Of a DNA stretch of 64,000 nucleotides, positions 56,331 to 64,000 are shown piece after piece. A program made the translations under genes and the position numbers. The notes beneath the pieces are model-generated. The model saw nothing but the letters and a program-made list of their open reading frames with translations, did not search any database and was not told the DNA's origin. Origin of the DNA: Clostridia bacterium. Its GTDB lineage: Bacteria; Bacillota; Clostridia; Christensenellales; SZUA-584. The stretch covers positions 24,259 through 88,258 of the forward strand of contig QKIQ01000046.1 in the NCBI GenBank assembly GCA_003249555.1, in the 5' to 3' direction. Numbering within the stretch: position 1 is the stretch's first letter; each line of letters starts with the position of its first letter.

Positions 56331-57341
56331 TTACTTAGATAACGCCTGCTCAACAGCCACCGCGACAGCCACGGACGCGCCCACCATCGGGTTGTTGCCC
56401 ATGCCGATGAGACCCATCATTTCCACATGTGCCGGCACAGACGAGGAACCCGCGAACTGCGCATCGCCGTGCATACGGCCCATGGTGTCCGTCATGCCGT
56501 ACGAAGCGGGACCTGCCGCCATGTTGTCGGGATGAAGCGTACGGCCTGTGCCGCCGCCCGAAGCGACAGAGAAGTATTTTTTGCCGTTCTCAATGGCCCA
56601 TTTCTTGTATGTACCCGCAACCGGATGCTGGAAACGTGTCGGGTTGGTTGAGTTGCCTGTGATAGACACGTCGACGCTCTCGTGACGCATGATCGCCACG
56701 CCTTCGTTCACGTCGTCCGCGCCGTAGCATTTCACAGCCGCGCGTTCGCCCTTGGAGAACGCTTTTTCCCAGACGACTTTTAATTCGCCGGTGCTGTAGT
56801 CGTAATCAGTCTCGACATTCGTGAAGCCGTTGATACGCGAGATGATGTAAGCGGCGTCTTTTCCAAGGCCGTTTAAGATCACGCGAAGCGGTGTTTTTCT
56901 GACCTTGTTGGCCGTTCTTGCAATACCGATGGCGCCTTCCGCCGCCGCGAAAGATTCGTGCCCCGCGAGGAAGCAGAAACACTCAGTTTCTTCACGCAGC
57001 AGCATGGCTGCGAGATTGCCGTGGCCAAGGCCCACCAGACGCTGTTCCGCCACGCTGCCCGGTATGCAGAATGCCTGAAGACCGATGCCGATGGCTTCCG
57101 CCGCGTCTGCCGCAACCTTGCAGCCTTTTTTAAGCGCGATGGCGGCGCCGAGCATATATGCCCATGACGCATTTTCAAACGCAATGGCTTGTACGCTTTT
57201 GACAATGCCGTCTACGTCAATACCGAAGCTCTTGCAGTATTCTTCCACCTGCTCTAAGCTATCAAAGCCGTATTCCTTCATGCATTTTTCAATGCCTGCA
57301 ATACGTCTGTTGTAACCTTCAAAATTCACCATATTAAGCAC
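56331..57341 (-). CDS. GGGtGRT-motif protein, function unknown
   Basis: YFSVASGGGTGRTLHPDNMAAGPASYGMTDTMGRMHGDAQFAGSSSVPAHVEMMGLIGMGNNPMVGASVAVAVAVEQAL. Confidence 0.85.
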   Translation of the reverse strand: MLNMVNFEGYNRRIAGIEKCMKEYGFDSLEQVEEYCKSFGIDVDGIVKSVQAIAFENASWAYMLGAAIALKKGCKVAADAAEAIGIGLQAFCIPGSVAEQRLVGLGHGNLAAMLLREETECFCFLAGHESFAAAEGAIGIARTANKVRKTPLRVILNGLGKDAAYIISRINGFTNVETDYDYSTGELKVVWEKAFSKGERAAVKCYGADDVNEGVAIMRHESVDVSITGNSTNPTRFQHPVAGTYKKWAIENGKKYFSVASGGGTGRTLHPDNMAAGPASYGMTDTMGRMHGDAQFAGSSSVPAHVEMMGLIGMGNNPMVGASVAVAVAVEQALSK

Positions 57342-57344
57342 CTC

Positions 57345-58037
57345 CTATTTGGCACGCGGGTCGATGTATTTCGCCGCGCCGTCGAACTGTCCGTAGGTTC
57401 CTGTGTTTTTGGCAATCGCTTCCGCAGGATCGACGCCCTTGCGGACAGACTCCATCATTTTGCCGAGGTTTACAAACTTGTAACCGACCACTTCGTCGTT
57501 TCCGTCGATGGCAAGCTCCGTCACATAACCTTCAGCCATTTCGAGGTAACGTACGCCCTTTTCCTTTGTGCCGTACATCGTGCCCACTTGAGAACGAAGC
57601 CCCTTGCCGAGGTCTTCAAGACCCGCACCGATGGGCAGCCCGCATTCGGAAAACGCTGTCTGCGAACGGCCGTAAGCGATCTGCAAAAACAGCTCGCGCA
57701 TCGCGGTGTTAATCGCGTCGCACACGAGGTCTGTATTGAGCGCTTCGAGTATTGTTTTTCCCTGAAGAATCTCCGCCGCCATGGCCGCGCTGTGCGTCAT
57801 ACCGCTGCAGCCCAAGGTCTCCACGAGAGCTTCCTCGATAATACCTTCTTTCACATTCAGCGTCAGCTTGCATGCGCCCTGCTGCGGTGCGCACCAACCC
57901 ACGCCATGCGTCAGCCCCGAGATATCCGTGATCTGTTTCGCCTTTACCCAAAGACCTTCTTCGGGGATAGGCGCAGGGCCATGCTTTGGCCCCTTGGCCA
58001 CGTATACCATTTCATCCACTTCTCTGGAATACTGCAT
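57345..58037 (-). CDS. NifU/IscU-like iron-sulfur scaffold-type protein partner of GGGtGRT
   Basis: HGVGWCAPQQGACKLTLNVKEGIIEEALVETLGCSGMTHSAAMAAEILQGKTILEALNTDLVCDAI...FSECGLPIGAGLEDLGKGLRSQVGTMYG. Confidence 0.8.
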   Translation of the reverse strand: MQYSREVDEMVYVAKGPKHGPAPIPEEGLWVKAKQITDISGLTHGVGWCAPQQGACKLTLNVKEGIIEEALVETLGCSGMTHSAAMAAEILQGKTILEALNTDLVCDAINTAMRELFLQIAYGRSQTAFSECGLPIGAGLEDLGKGLRSQVGTMYGTKEKGVRYLEMAEGYVTELAIDGNDEVVGYKFVNLGKMMESVRKGVDPAEAIAKNTGTYGQFDGAAKYIDPRAK

Positions 58038-58352
58038 AAACTTAACCTCCTGATAGAAATAGAAACTTTATATATCCAATTTGACAATTAGTTATCATTA
58101 TAACAGCAAAAATCGACAAAGCCAATAATGAATATTAACCTTTTTCATTCCCGGAAGCAAAAAGATGCAAATATTAATTATACGCAAAAAGTGCAAATTT
58201 AATACGCAGAGCCGCAAAAAAATGTTATGTTGTCGGCAAATTATCTGCCCTTCAAACGCGCAGTGCGACAATGTTTACAAAAAGGTCTGCTTATAATGGG
58301 TGATACAACAAGGAAGGGTAAACACGCCCCGTAATAAAGGAGTGATCATCTC

Positions 58353-60683
58353 ATGTCGACTCAAGCCGCTGCAACAGCAAATCAAAGCTCCGGCTTTTCT
58401 GTAAAGCTATTTATTAGCCGTCACGAGGGCATATTGAAAAAAATCGTGATTGCTTTTCTATTTATGGTTTTTGGTTTTCTGTTGGGGCGCATAAGGCTGA
58501 TCGGCGGTATATCGCCCTTTGGTCCCGCGTTTGTGGGTGCCTGTTTTTTTTCCCGCAGGCAGGAGGTGCTGCTTGCCGCCGCGGGTGTGAGCCTCGGGGC
58601 GCTACTTGTGCCGGACGACACGCTTTATATCGTCGTCATCGTACTTGTGGTATGCAGTGTGCTTTTAACGATGGGACAGACCCGTATGCGGCGCTGGACA
58701 GCTGTGCTGACCACGGCCGGTGCTTACGCAATAGGCACAGCCATTTTTAAAACGGCCGACCTCGAAGTGTTTATGAAATCAGTACTCGAGTGTATGGTGG
58801 CATTGCTGATGATTTATGTGCTCAGCACGCTTATTCATATGTCGGTCACAGGTGCCAAACGTACGCTTTTCACGGTGGAAGAAACGATTTGCCTGGCGCT
58901 CGGTGCGTTGGTGTTCGTCTGTATGTTCGGCCCGTTGAATGTCAAGGGCGTCTATATCGCCAGCATCATCGCGCAGTTTTTGGTGCTGTGCATGGCTTAT
59001 ACAGGCGGCGCCGCGTTGGGGGCAGGTGTGGGGCTTGCGCTCGGGATGGCGCTTTGCTTCGGCATATCCGCGGAGGTGACCATGATCGGTATGATGGGTA
59101 TAGCGGGTATGCTGGGGGGGACGCTGCGCAAGCTGAAAAAACCCGGCGTCGCCTTTTCTTATATCCTGACGGTACTTTTGTTTCTGATGGCGTTTTTTAA
59201 TCAGGCGATATGGACCTTAGTGCTGATTGAGACAGGGTTTGCGGTGGTTCTTTTTGTGGCGCTGCCGCGCACTGTGCTGATTCTTGCTGGGCGGTATATT
59301 GACCTCAAAACGCGCCGCGAGTTTGAGTACAGGATGCACACGCGCCGTTTCAAGGAGCTGACGGTGGGGCGGCTTCAGGAGGTGTCCGAGGTCTTCTTGC
59401 AGACGGGCGATCTGTTTGCTAAAGAAGCGGAATCCAAGGTTCACGGCAACATGCAGATATCCGGTGTGCTTTCCATTGTGGCAGACAGCACCTGCAAAGA
59501 TTGCGTGTTTCGCAAAAGCTGCTGGGACAAGGATTTTTTGAGCACATACAATGTGTTTAACCGCCTTTTTGTCGCGTTTGAGAAAAACGGCTATCTTAAC
59601 GAATCGCATATCGATGCGGCATTCGCAAAGAAATGCTACAACGTAAAGGGCATATTGACCACGGCGGAAAGTATGTTTGCATCATACTTGCTGAGCTTGA
59701 AATGGCAGAAGAAGATCGAACAGTCTCGCATGATCACGGGAAAGCAGCTTAAAGGCGTGGCCAAAGTGGTGGCCGATATCGGCCGTGAGGTGGAGGCCGG
59801 CTTTAAGTTTTTGGAATCCGTGGAGGAAAAGGTGGCGGGGGCGCTGGATGCAGCGAATTACAGCGTCAAAGAGGTTTGCGCGGAAAGCCTTGCGGGCGGC
59901 GTGGCTGTGGGTATCAAAATCAAGGGAAGCGACAGCGAAAGCGGAAGATGCCTTGAAAGCGTGGTGAGCGGCGTCTGTGGTGTGCGCATGCAAAAGGCGT
60001 CTGAAACACCCAGCGGCGGGGGCGCTTACTGCACGATACGATTTGAACAGGCAAAAAAGTATCGGGCGGAGACAGGCATTGCGAATGTGGCCAAAGGCGA
60101 TATATCCGGAGACAGTCAGGTGGCCATGCCACTTAAGGACGGGCGGTATCTGCTGATGCTGTGCGACGGCATGGGCAGCGGTGAAGCGGCCCATCGGGAA
60201 AGCACCGCGGCAGTATCGCTTGTGGAAAACTTTTTCAAGGCGGGCTTCGATGATGCGGTGATATTCGACACGATCAACCGGCTGCTGATGCTCAAAGGCA
60301 ATGACGAAGTGTTTACCACGGTAGATCTTTGCGTATTGGATTTAAAAACAGGTGACGCACGGTTTACAAAGATCGGAGCGGAAACCTCTTATATACTCAG
60401 CGATGAAGGCGTGGCGACTGTCACGCCTGGTTCGCTGCCGATGGGTATTATTGATGAGTTAAGGCCTGTAAGCGTACGTCAGACTCTGACGTATGGGGAT
60501 ATGGTCGTTTTGATGAGTGATGGTGTGGCCGATGAAATTGATGACGACTTTTCGTCGTGGTTCGCGGATATTCCGCAGACAGACGCGCAAAGTGCGGCGA
60601 ATGCGATACTGGACAAGGCGCTGGGCAACCGGCCTTTGCGCGATGACATGACTGTGATGGTCAGCTTGCTCACCAAGGGATGA
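58353..60683 (+). CDS. spoIIE: Stage II sporulation protein E (SpoIIE)
   Basis: N-terminal polytopic membrane region, CKDCVFRKSCWDKDF, PP2C domain LLMLCDGMGSGEAAHRESTAAVSLVENF...DGVADEID...LRDDMTVMV. Confidence 0.95.
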   Translation: MSTQAAATANQSSGFSVKLFISRHEGILKKIVIAFLFMVFGFLLGRIRLIGGISPFGPAFVGACFFSRRQEVLLAAAGVSLGALLVPDDTLYIVVIVLVVCSVLLTMGQTRMRRWTAVLTTAGAYAIGTAIFKTADLEVFMKSVLECMVALLMIYVLSTLIHMSVTGAKRTLFTVEETICLALGALVFVCMFGPLNVKGVYIASIIAQFLVLCMAYTGGAALGAGVGLALGMALCFGISAEVTMIGMMGIAGMLGGTLRKLKKPGVAFSYILTVLLFLMAFFNQAIWTLVLIETGFAVVLFVALPRTVLILAGRYIDLKTRREFEYRMHTRRFKELTVGRLQEVSEVFLQTGDLFAKEAESKVHGNMQISGVLSIVADSTCKDCVFRKSCWDKDFLSTYNVFNRLFVAFEKNGYLNESHIDAAFAKKCYNVKGILTTAESMFASYLLSLKWQKKIEQSRMITGKQLKGVAKVVADIGREVEAGFKFLESVEEKVAGALDAANYSVKEVCAESLAGGVAVGIKIKGSDSESGRCLESVVSGVCGVRMQKASETPSGGGAYCTIRFEQAKKYRAETGIANVAKGDISGDSQVAMPLKDGRYLLMLCDGMGSGEAAHRESTAAVSLVENFFKAGFDDAVIFDTINRLLMLKGNDEVFTTVDLCVLDLKTGDARFTKIGAETSYILSDEGVATVTPGSLPMGIIDELRPVSVRQTLTYGDMVVLMSDGVADEIDDDFSSWFADIPQTDAQSAANAILDKALGNRPLRDDMTVMVSLLTKG

Positions 60684-60684
60684 T

Positions 60685-61824
60685 CTATAATTCGTTTTCG
60701 TGCGCGGATTTTTCACCAGCTTTGAGTACCTGCGGGTTGATACCGATAAAATGCGACGCGATAAACGCGGTGATGGGAATGGTCATTACCATACCGATGC
60801 TGCCGCACAGTGATTTGGCGATTTCCAGCACGATATAGCCTTTGTTGAGCATGTCTGCGAAAGAAACGCCATATACAGACCAGACCACCATCAGCATGAT
60901 AGAACCGCCCGTGTAGGCAAGAATCAATGTGTTGGCCATCGTGCCGATAATATCGCGGCCAACAGACAGCCCCGAATGAAAAAGGCGCTTGGCATCGATG
61001 GAAGGATCAATGCTGTGCATTTCATTGAGCGAGGAAGAAATGGACATGCCGATATCCATCACGGCGCCGATACAGCCGATTAGTATGCCGGCCGTCAATA
61101 TGCCCTGATAATCAAAAATCACATTGGTGTTCGCGACCATGAGCAGCTCGACCTCCGAGGTGTCAATACCGGTGATCCGCATAAGCGCGCTGAATATCAG
61201 CGTGATAACAGCGGCGCAGACAAGCCCGCCTGTGGTTCCAAGTATCGCGGAAGCTGCTTTTTTATTGAAGCCGCCCACGGCCAGCATTGTAACAATGGTG
61301 ATAATGATGCAGACAAGCGAGGCGGACAGAACGGGGTCATAACCGTTTGCAATAAGCGGCACGAGTATGAATATGACCGCGCTCACGGTAAACATCAGCG
61401 CGAGTATTGTTTTTAAACCCTTCAAACGCCCCATGACCACAATGAGAATCAAAAACACAGCGGCCAGCGCGATCACATACGGCGCGCGAACAAGTGTATG
61501 CACGCTCACGTGTTCAACCTCGCCGGACTCGTTCAGATTGACAAAGACCTCCACCGTATCGCCTGTGCGGTAAAGCGCGATATTTGTGTTGTTCGCGGCA
61601 TCGATGTACACCTCTGCTTCGTGAGTTTCACCTTCATGATCTCCTTCGAGAAGCGTGAGCGTTAAGTATTGCGTGCAGTAAAATTTACCCGCAGCCTCAT
61701 CCCGGTAGGATTCATCAATGACGTTGATGACTTTGGCTTTTTGCGTTTCATTTCCGGAAGCTTCGGGCGCACAGCCGCTGAATGCAATAATTAATATGAT
61801 AGCCCAAACGATGATTTTTTTCAT
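60685..61824 (-). CDS. YibE/F-family membrane protein with lipoprotein-like N-terminus
   Basis: MKKIIVWAIILIIAFSGCAPEASGNE...KGLKTILALMFTVSAVIFILVPLIANGYDPV...GCIGAVMDIGMSISSSLNEM. Confidence 0.92.
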   Translation of the reverse strand: MKKIIVWAIILIIAFSGCAPEASGNETQKAKVINVIDESYRDEAAGKFYCTQYLTLTLLEGDHEGETHEAEVYIDAANNTNIALYRTGDTVEVFVNLNESGEVEHVSVHTLVRAPYVIALAAVFLILIVVMGRLKGLKTILALMFTVSAVIFILVPLIANGYDPVLSASLVCIIITIVTMLAVGGFNKKAASAILGTTGGLVCAAVITLIFSALMRITGIDTSEVELLMVANTNVIFDYQGILTAGILIGCIGAVMDIGMSISSSLNEMHSIDPSIDAKRLFHSGLSVGRDIIGTMANTLILAYTGGSIMLMVVWSVYGVSFADMLNKGYIVLEIAKSLCGSIGMVMTIPITAFIASHFIGINPQVLKAGEKSAHENEL

Positions 61825-62017
61825 ATGTATCCTTTCGGCATGTTTGCCTCCACTATAACATATCCGCCTTTCTTTTTGCACCTGTGCATTGCAGACGCGT
61901 TGTTGACACTTTGTTCTTACAAACGCCAAATATAAAAAAATGACAAAAGAATTAAAATGTTTATAATTACCACGCAAATTCCAAAGGGAACTTTGAAACG
62001 CTGAATATCGCCCCTCT

Positions 62018-62308
62018 GACGCCTGAGTACAGGTACTTGAGACGGGGAGTACTTGGACCAAGGTCAAATACGGGGGCGGCGAGGGATACGTGTATTTGCA
62101 ATATCTCAAGGCATCCACTGCCACTTACGGCACGGTGACGGCGAGCGTGCTCAATGTACGTAGCAAAGACTCCACATCGTCCACAATTCTCGGCAAACTG
62201 GGCAAAGGTGAGGTTGTCGAAATCACGGAGTCTGGCAGCTTGTGGTATAAGATCATGTACAGGTCATCTACCGCGTATGTTTATGCGGCGTATGTTAATA
62301 TTATGTAA
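62018..62308 (+). pseudogene. 5'-truncated SH3b-repeat protein remnant
   Basis: In frame: VQVLETGSTWTKVKYGGGEGYVYLQYLKASTATYGTVTASVLNVRSKDSTSSTILGKLGKGEVVEITESGSLWYKIMYRSSTAYVYAAYVNIM; one full SH3b repeat plus the end of another, no plausible start or signal peptide. Confidence 0.7.
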
Positions 62309-62374
62309 AGTTAACGAAACGGGGCGCTCACTTCGCCTTGTTTTTTTGCGCCTGTTTTTTATAGTACAAACAAC

Positions 62375-62491
62375 TTATCCACACCCAAACTTTGAATAAG
62401 CAAAATATATCAAACGTGTAGAAATGGGGAAAACAACGCTTTTGTACACATCTATACACAGTTATCCACCATAAAAACAGGGTTATCCACA
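62375..62491 (+). promoter_or_regulatory. DnaA-box cluster
   Basis: TTATCCACA at 62375-62383, TTATCCACC at 62462-62470, TTATCCACA at 62483-62491, same strand; box-like TTGTACACA / CTATACACA between. Confidence 0.75.
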
Positions 62492-62716
62492 TGGTTTGGT
62501 GGACAAGTCATTAATTTCTCGTCCTGCATAACGCGTTAATAAATATTCCTTTGCGACACGATTCGACAAATTCAAGCTGTTTTCTCTATGCAAGCTTGCG
62601 TTAAACTGTCTGCGCATTTATGTTAAGTACCGGTTAATGTTTTCATCATAAAGAGACGATAACGCATACTTTCGCTGCATATGTTCAGTGCGTGATTTCA
62701 TTTTCTATAATAAAAG

Positions 62717-62742
62717 GGGCGGTGCTTATTTGAGCACCGCCC
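62717..62742 (-). terminator. Terminator of downstream minus-strand gene
   Basis: GGGCGGTGCT-tatttg-AGCACCGCCC, T-rich on the minus strand. Confidence 0.85.
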
Positions 62743-62758
62743 GAATCATTTTGGTGGA

Positions 62759-64000
62759 TTAGAAATTGTTTCTGTCGCGATAGTTTTTTTGCACCGGTTT
62801 TTTGTTGCGCGAGTATGAAGAAGCGGGTCTCTTCCTGCCGGGAGGTGTGGTCGATTTTCTCGGAGAAGAAGACTGACCTTTCTTCCATAGCACAAGCAGC
62901 GCGATGCCGACGCCGATTATCAGCACGACCAGCACGATGGCGATGATACCCAGCGTACCGATGGAACCGAGCCCGACGTTTTTATCAAGCGCAAGAGGTG
63001 TTTCCGCAATATCGGCCGCGTCTTCAAAGCCGGGTGTGGCCTCAGGGCCGGCAGACTGTATCGTGACGGTGATGGGTTCGTGGTTCACCGTGTATGTGTT
63101 GCCATCTTTATCGGTAGCCGTCAGCACAAAGCTGTATGTGGTCGTCTCGTTGATGTCCGTTGAGAACGGCACATTGGCCTTGCCGCCCGCGGCCAGCGTG
63201 TTGGCGCTGAATATGTTGCCCAAAGTGGCTTCATCCACCTTGACGTTGGTGAGCTCATAATCTGTGCCGTTGGTAATCAAACCGGTGAAATTGATTGTGC
63301 CGGCAGCGGTTAACTGAGGACGGTCCACGTTCATGTCAAACTTCAGCTTGCTTTCCACTGCGTTCGGGTCTACCGGCAAGTCGATGGAAACCGTGTTGCT
63401 GCTGATGTTTTTGATGACGCCTGTATGGTCTTTGAGCGAAATGGAGCAGGACACATCCGTTGAGGTCTGGAACGACATTTTAAAATCGCCCGTTGCTTCG
63501 GCGCTTGCGTCCAGCTTGGAGGGATAATCCTTTTCTTCGCCGTTGACCGTTACTTTTATGTCCGAATACGGTACATTGCCGCCGTTGACCAGCTTGAGCG
63601 TAAACGTGACTTCTTCACCCGCGGCAGGTTTGTTGTTGCTGACGGTCAGCTCCGTTTTCACGTCGCGGGATTCTCTTGTGAGTGTAATCGGGCTTATGCT
63701 CACCGCCGACTGCGCAGCGCCGCCCACGGAATAGGACACAGCGGCATTCACGGTGACATCTTTGGTCATCGTGTGGCTGTATTTCACCGTTTGGCTTTTT
63801 CCGGGCGCCAGCGAGAACGCGTCGTTCAATGCCTTGCCGTTATTGAGCTCCGGCGCTTTGACGACGATGCCGTCAATCGTGGTTTCGCCCTGATTCTCTA
63901 TCTTAAACTCGAACTTAACCGTTTCGCCTTCGCCGTACAGCGTACGCGGCACGACGCCCGAAGCGGCCAGCTTGGTCACAAGTTCTTTCTTGTTGACTTT
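62759..64000 (-). CDS. Secreted CARDB/COG1361-like repeat protein, C-terminal TM anchor and basic tail; 5' end beyond window
   Basis: Ig-like repeats (FEFKIENQGETTIDGIVVKAPELNNG..., FTLKLVNGGNVPYSDIKVTVNG...), C-terminal LGIIAIVLVVLIIGVGIALLVLWKKG + RKSTTPPGRKRPASSYSRNKK; frame is open to the window edge. Confidence 0.8.
   Translation of the reverse strand, partial: KVNKKELVTKLAASGVVPRTLYGEGETVKFEFKIENQGETTIDGIVVKAPELNNGKALNDAFSLAPGKSQTVKYSHTMTKDVTVNAAVSYSVGGAAQSAVSISPITLTRESRDVKTELTVSNNKPAAGEEVTFTLKLVNGGNVPYSDIKVTVNGEEKDYPSKLDASAEATGDFKMSFQTSTDVSCSISLKDHTGVIKNISSNTVSIDLPVDPNAVESKLKFDMNVDRPQLTAAGTINFTGLITNGTDYELTNVKVDEATLGNIFSANTLAAGGKANVPFSTDINETTTYSFVLTATDKDGNTYTVNHEPITVTIQSAGPEATPGFEDAADIAETPLALDKNVGLGSIGTLGIIAIVLVVLIIGVGIALLVLWKKGQSSSPRKSTTPPGRKRPASSYSRNKKPVQKNYRDRNNF

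Noticed and set aside
60685-62124. 479-aa version of the YibE/F protein
   Set aside because: The first 100 residues read as noncoding upstream sequence; a lipoprotein-like start lies at 61824
62300-62760. Primary oriC
   Set aside because: DnaA boxes are convincing, but no dnaA, rpmH or mnmG genes are in view and gene orientation on the left is mostly rightward, which would be head-on to a leftward fork; kept only as a DnaA-box cluster
1-64000. CRISPR arrays, prophage, transposons, tRNA or rRNA genes
   Set aside because: No regularly spaced repeats, integrase/transposase or phage structural genes, or tRNA-like cloverleaf sequences noticed; a tRNAscan-SE/Infernal run would be needed to be certain

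Overview
The window looks like a chromosomal segment of an anaerobic, spore-forming Firmicute (Clostridia-like). SpoIIE, SpoVG, a Spo0E-like protein, CarD, a Crh-like HPr and WhiA are present. Most of it is core genome: trpB2 (cut by the left edge), glyQS behind a T-box, amtB-glnK, rplM-rpsI, htpG with a CIRCE element, typA, rho, tyrS, spoVG, FtsW/PBP, uvrC, murB-PHP-rapZ-whiA-HPr, mreB and spoIIE. I saw no tRNA, rRNA, CRISPR array, transposase or prophage genes. The parts most worth a second look are: (1) a roughly 5 kb cluster at 13.9-18.95 kb (two DUF5320-like Gly/Met-rich proteins, DUF134-type regulator, DUF6951-like protein, MBL-fold protein, NifU-like scaffold, a stand-alone EutS/PduU-like BMC-domain protein, Mrp/NBP35 ATPase, flavin reductase), with two promoters that each carry paired TATGNYCATA operator-like palindromes; (2) the GGGtGRT protein plus NifU-like scaffold pair at 56.3-58.0 kb; (3) a class-I c-di-GMP riboswitch with no intact gene behind it, next to a tandem DUF1540 locus that includes a 54-aa ORF missing from the ORF track; (4) a polyphosphate operon ppx-CHAD-ppx-ppk1; (5) signalling proteins with altered active sites (HPr H15R, PII lacking Tyr46/Tyr51, a degenerate PlsC domain and an altered RluA motif); (6) a DnaA-box cluster with a perfect Spo0A-box match at about 62.4-62.6 kb. 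Several decayed genes were also found: a Ser/Thr kinase, a C_GCAxxG_C_C protein and an SH3b-repeat protein. All calls come from reading the sequence; no database search was run.
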